From: an uncultured Bacteroidales bacterium
Lineage (GTDB): Bacteria; Bacteroidota; Bacteroidia; Bacteroidales; Bacteroidaceae
Assembly: GCA_937896105.1 (NCBI GenBank)
Contig: CALBKR010000106.1
Location: 1 to 7,540 of the forward strand
Reading direction: 5' to 3'
DNA length: 7,540 nucleotides
The number at the start of each line of letters is the position of its first letter. Positions within the stretch are counted from its first letter, which is position 1. Position numbers and translations under genes: made by a program. Shown piece after piece: positions 5,959 through 7,540 of this stretch. The notes below the pieces were generated by a model. That model was given only the letters and a program-made list of their open reading frames with translations, did not search any database and was not told the DNA's origin.

Positions 5959-7540
5959 ATGCTCACATCAAAAGAGATTAGAGAATCGTTCAAGAGTTTT
6001 TTTGAGGGCAAGGGGCACCTTATTGTCCCTTCGGCTCCTATGGTTGTCAAGGACGACCCCACACTTATGTTCACCAATGCCGGAATGAACCAGTTCAAGG
6101 ATATAATATTGGGCAATGCTCCGGCAAAGAGCAAACGTGTTGCCGATTCGCAGAAATGTCTTCGTGTCAGCGGAAAGCACAACGACCTTGAGGAGGTCGG
6201 TCACGATACATACCACCATACAATGTTCGAGATGCTCGGCAACTGGTCGTTCGGTGACTACTTCAAGGAGGATGCCATCAATTGGGCTTGGGAGTATCTC
6301 ACCGAGGTGGTGAAGCTCGACCCCGAGCGTATGTATGCAACGGTGTTCGAGGGTTGTGAAGCCGAGGGGCTTGAGCGCGACAACGAGGCTGCTGCCATCT
6401 GGGAGAAACATCTGCCGGCAAGCCGCATCATCAACGGAAACCACCACGATAACTTCTGGGAGATGGGCGATACAGGTCCTTGCGGCCCCTGCTCCGAGAT
6501 ACATATCGACCTCCGCAGCGACGAGGAGAGAGCAAAGATAAATGGCCGTGACCTTGTAAACGGTTCGCATCCGCAGGTTATCGAGATATGGAATCTTGTG
6601 TTTATGCAGTTCAACCGTATGGCCGACGGGCACCTTGAGGAGCTGCCTGCAAAGGTGATAGACACCGGTATGGGTTTCGAGCGTCTTTGTATGGCGCTGC
6701 AGGGAAAGCAGTCCAACTATGACACCGATGTGTTCCAGCCAATCATCAAGGCTATCGGCAACCTGTCGGGCAAGGTCTATGGCGAGGATGCACAGGTCGA
6801 TATTGCAATGCGTGTCATTGCCGACCACATAAGGACAATCTCGTTCTCGATAACAGACGGCCAGCTGCCGTCGAATGCCAAGGCCGGCTATGTGATACGC
6901 CGTATCCTGCGTCGCGCAGTACGTTACGGTTATACATTCCTTGGCCAGAAACAGGCATTTATGTACAAGCTTGTTCCCACATTGATAGAGAATATGGGCG
7001 ATGCCTATCCCGAACTGAAACAGCAACAGGAACTCATCACAAAGGTAATCAAGGAGGAGGAGGAGTCGTTCCTACGTACACTTGAGACCGGTATGGGTAT
7101 GCTCGACAAAATTGTTGCAACAGCCAAGGCTGCAGACAGCAGCGAGATAAGCGGTGTAGAGGCATTTACACTCTACGATACATTCGGTTTCCCCATTGAC
7201 CTTACACAGCTTATTCTGCGTGAGAGCGGTCTCACAGTGAATATGGCACAGTTCGACGAGGAGATGCAGAAGCAGAAGGCGCGTGCACGTAATGCAGCGG
7301 CTGTGGAGAACGGTGACTGGGTAACCGTGAACGAGGGTGAGAGTGTTTTTGTGGGCTACGACAATACCGAGTGCGCAACAACAATACTGCGCTACCGCCA
7401 GACAAAGCAGAAGAACCAGACATATTATCAGGTTGTGCTCAGTGAGACTCCTTTCTATGCCGAGAGCGGTGGTCAGGTCGGTGACACCGGCTTCCTTGTT
7501 TGTGGCGATGAGCGCATCGAGGGAGTAGGTACAAAGAAAG
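5959..7540 (+). CDS. alaS: Alanyl-tRNA synthetase, 3' partial
   Basis: Charges tRNA-Ala with alanine in the cytoplasm and hydrolyses mischarged Ser- and Gly-tRNA-Ala. The frame is open from the ATG at 5959 to the window edge: 527 codons of a protein usually about 870-880 residues long. The class II catalytic core is complete. Motif 1 is [12 protein letters not shown] (35-46), motif 2 is [14 protein letters not shown] (89-102) and motif 3 is DTGMGFERL (235-243). [18 protein letters not shown] (64-81) and [12 protein letters not shown] (170-181) are also family signatures. The tRNA-recognition helical region follows (about 250-455). The editing domain begins with [16 protein letters not shown] (496-511); its HxxxH and Cys/His zinc ligands and the C-Ala domain lie beyond the edge. 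The start is supported by the [12 protein letters not shown]-terminus typical of the family and by the A-rich sequence before it. The gene is divergent from the M23-MerR operon. Nothing in the visible part suggests a defect. Confidence 0.97.
   Translation, partial: MLTSKEIRESFKSFFEGKGHLIVPSAPMVVKDDPTLMFTNAGMNQFKDIILGNAPAKSKRVADSQKCLRVSGKHNDLEEVGHDTYHHTMFEMLGNWSFGDYFKEDAINWAWEYLTEVVKLDPERMYATVFEGCEAEGLERDNEAAAIWEKHLPASRIINGNHHDNFWEMGDTGPCGPCSEIHIDLRSDEERAKINGRDLVNGSHPQVIEIWNLVFMQFNRMADGHLEELPAKVIDTGMGFERLCMALQGKQSNYDTDVFQPIIKAIGNLSGKVYGEDAQVDIAMRVIADHIRTISFSITDGQLPSNAKAGYVIRRILRRAVRYGYTFLGQKQAFMYKLVPTLIENMGDAYPELKQQQELITKVIKEEEESFLRTLETGMGMLDKIVATAKAADSSEISGVEAFTLYDTFGFPIDLTQLILRESGLTVNMAQFDEEMQKQKARARNAAAVENGDWVTVNEGESVFVGYDNTECATTILRYRQTKQKNQTYYQVVLSETPFYAESGGQVGDTGFLVCGDERIEGVGTKK

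Noticed and set aside
5968..7026. A 352-codon open frame on the minus strand, antisense to alaS
   Set aside because: The plus strand encodes a full set of alanyl-tRNA synthetase motifs over the same bases. The antisense product has no recognisable domain and is explained by the codon bias of alaS.
1..7540. CRISPR array, tRNA or rRNA gene, insertion sequence or phage genes
   Set aside because: I saw no spaced direct repeats, cloverleaf sequence, transposase, integrase or terminal inverted repeats on either strand.

Overview
This window looks like ordinary core chromosome from a member of the Bacteroidota, most likely order Bacteroidales. Three things point there. The first gene is an outer-membrane beta-barrel protein with a carboxypeptidase-type regulatory domain, a class characteristic of the phylum. 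Two promoters match the Bacteroides-type -7 consensus TAnnTTTG. Translation starts generally lack a well-placed Shine-Dalgarno sequence. The genus cannot be fixed from the sequence alone.

Layout, left to right. (1) Positions 1-2853, plus strand: the 3' part of a large outer-membrane receptor-like beta-barrel gene whose start and signal peptide lie upstream. It ends in a Gly/Pro/Met repeat tail and is closed by a strong intrinsic terminator at about 2871-2906. (2) Positions 2949-4376, plus strand: a cardiolipin synthase (cls) with two N-terminal membrane helices and two intact HKD motifs. (3) Positions 4403-4753 and 4758-5732, minus strand: a two-gene operon, convergent with cls. It encodes a membrane-anchored M23 peptidase followed 4 bp later by a small MerR-type regulator. 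(4) Positions 5733-5958: a 226-bp divergent control region. It holds a near-textbook Bacteroides promoter for the M23-MerR operon, a perfect -7 element for alaS, a 30-bp imperfect dyad covering that -7 element, a GC-rich hairpin in the predicted alaS leader and an A-rich initiation region. (5) From 5959 to the right edge, plus strand: the first 527 codons of alaS (alanyl-tRNA synthetase), truncated by the window edge.

Three of the gene products are linked to the cell envelope (outer-membrane barrel, cardiolipin synthesis, peptidoglycan hydrolase). The terminator and the strand changes show that they are separate transcription units, not one pathway operon. I see no mobile element, CRISPR array, RNA gene, defence system or biosynthetic cluster. 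I found no convincing new biological system. The most useful leads are the dyad over the alaS promoter beside a divergently transcribed MerR gene, and the alaS leader hairpin.
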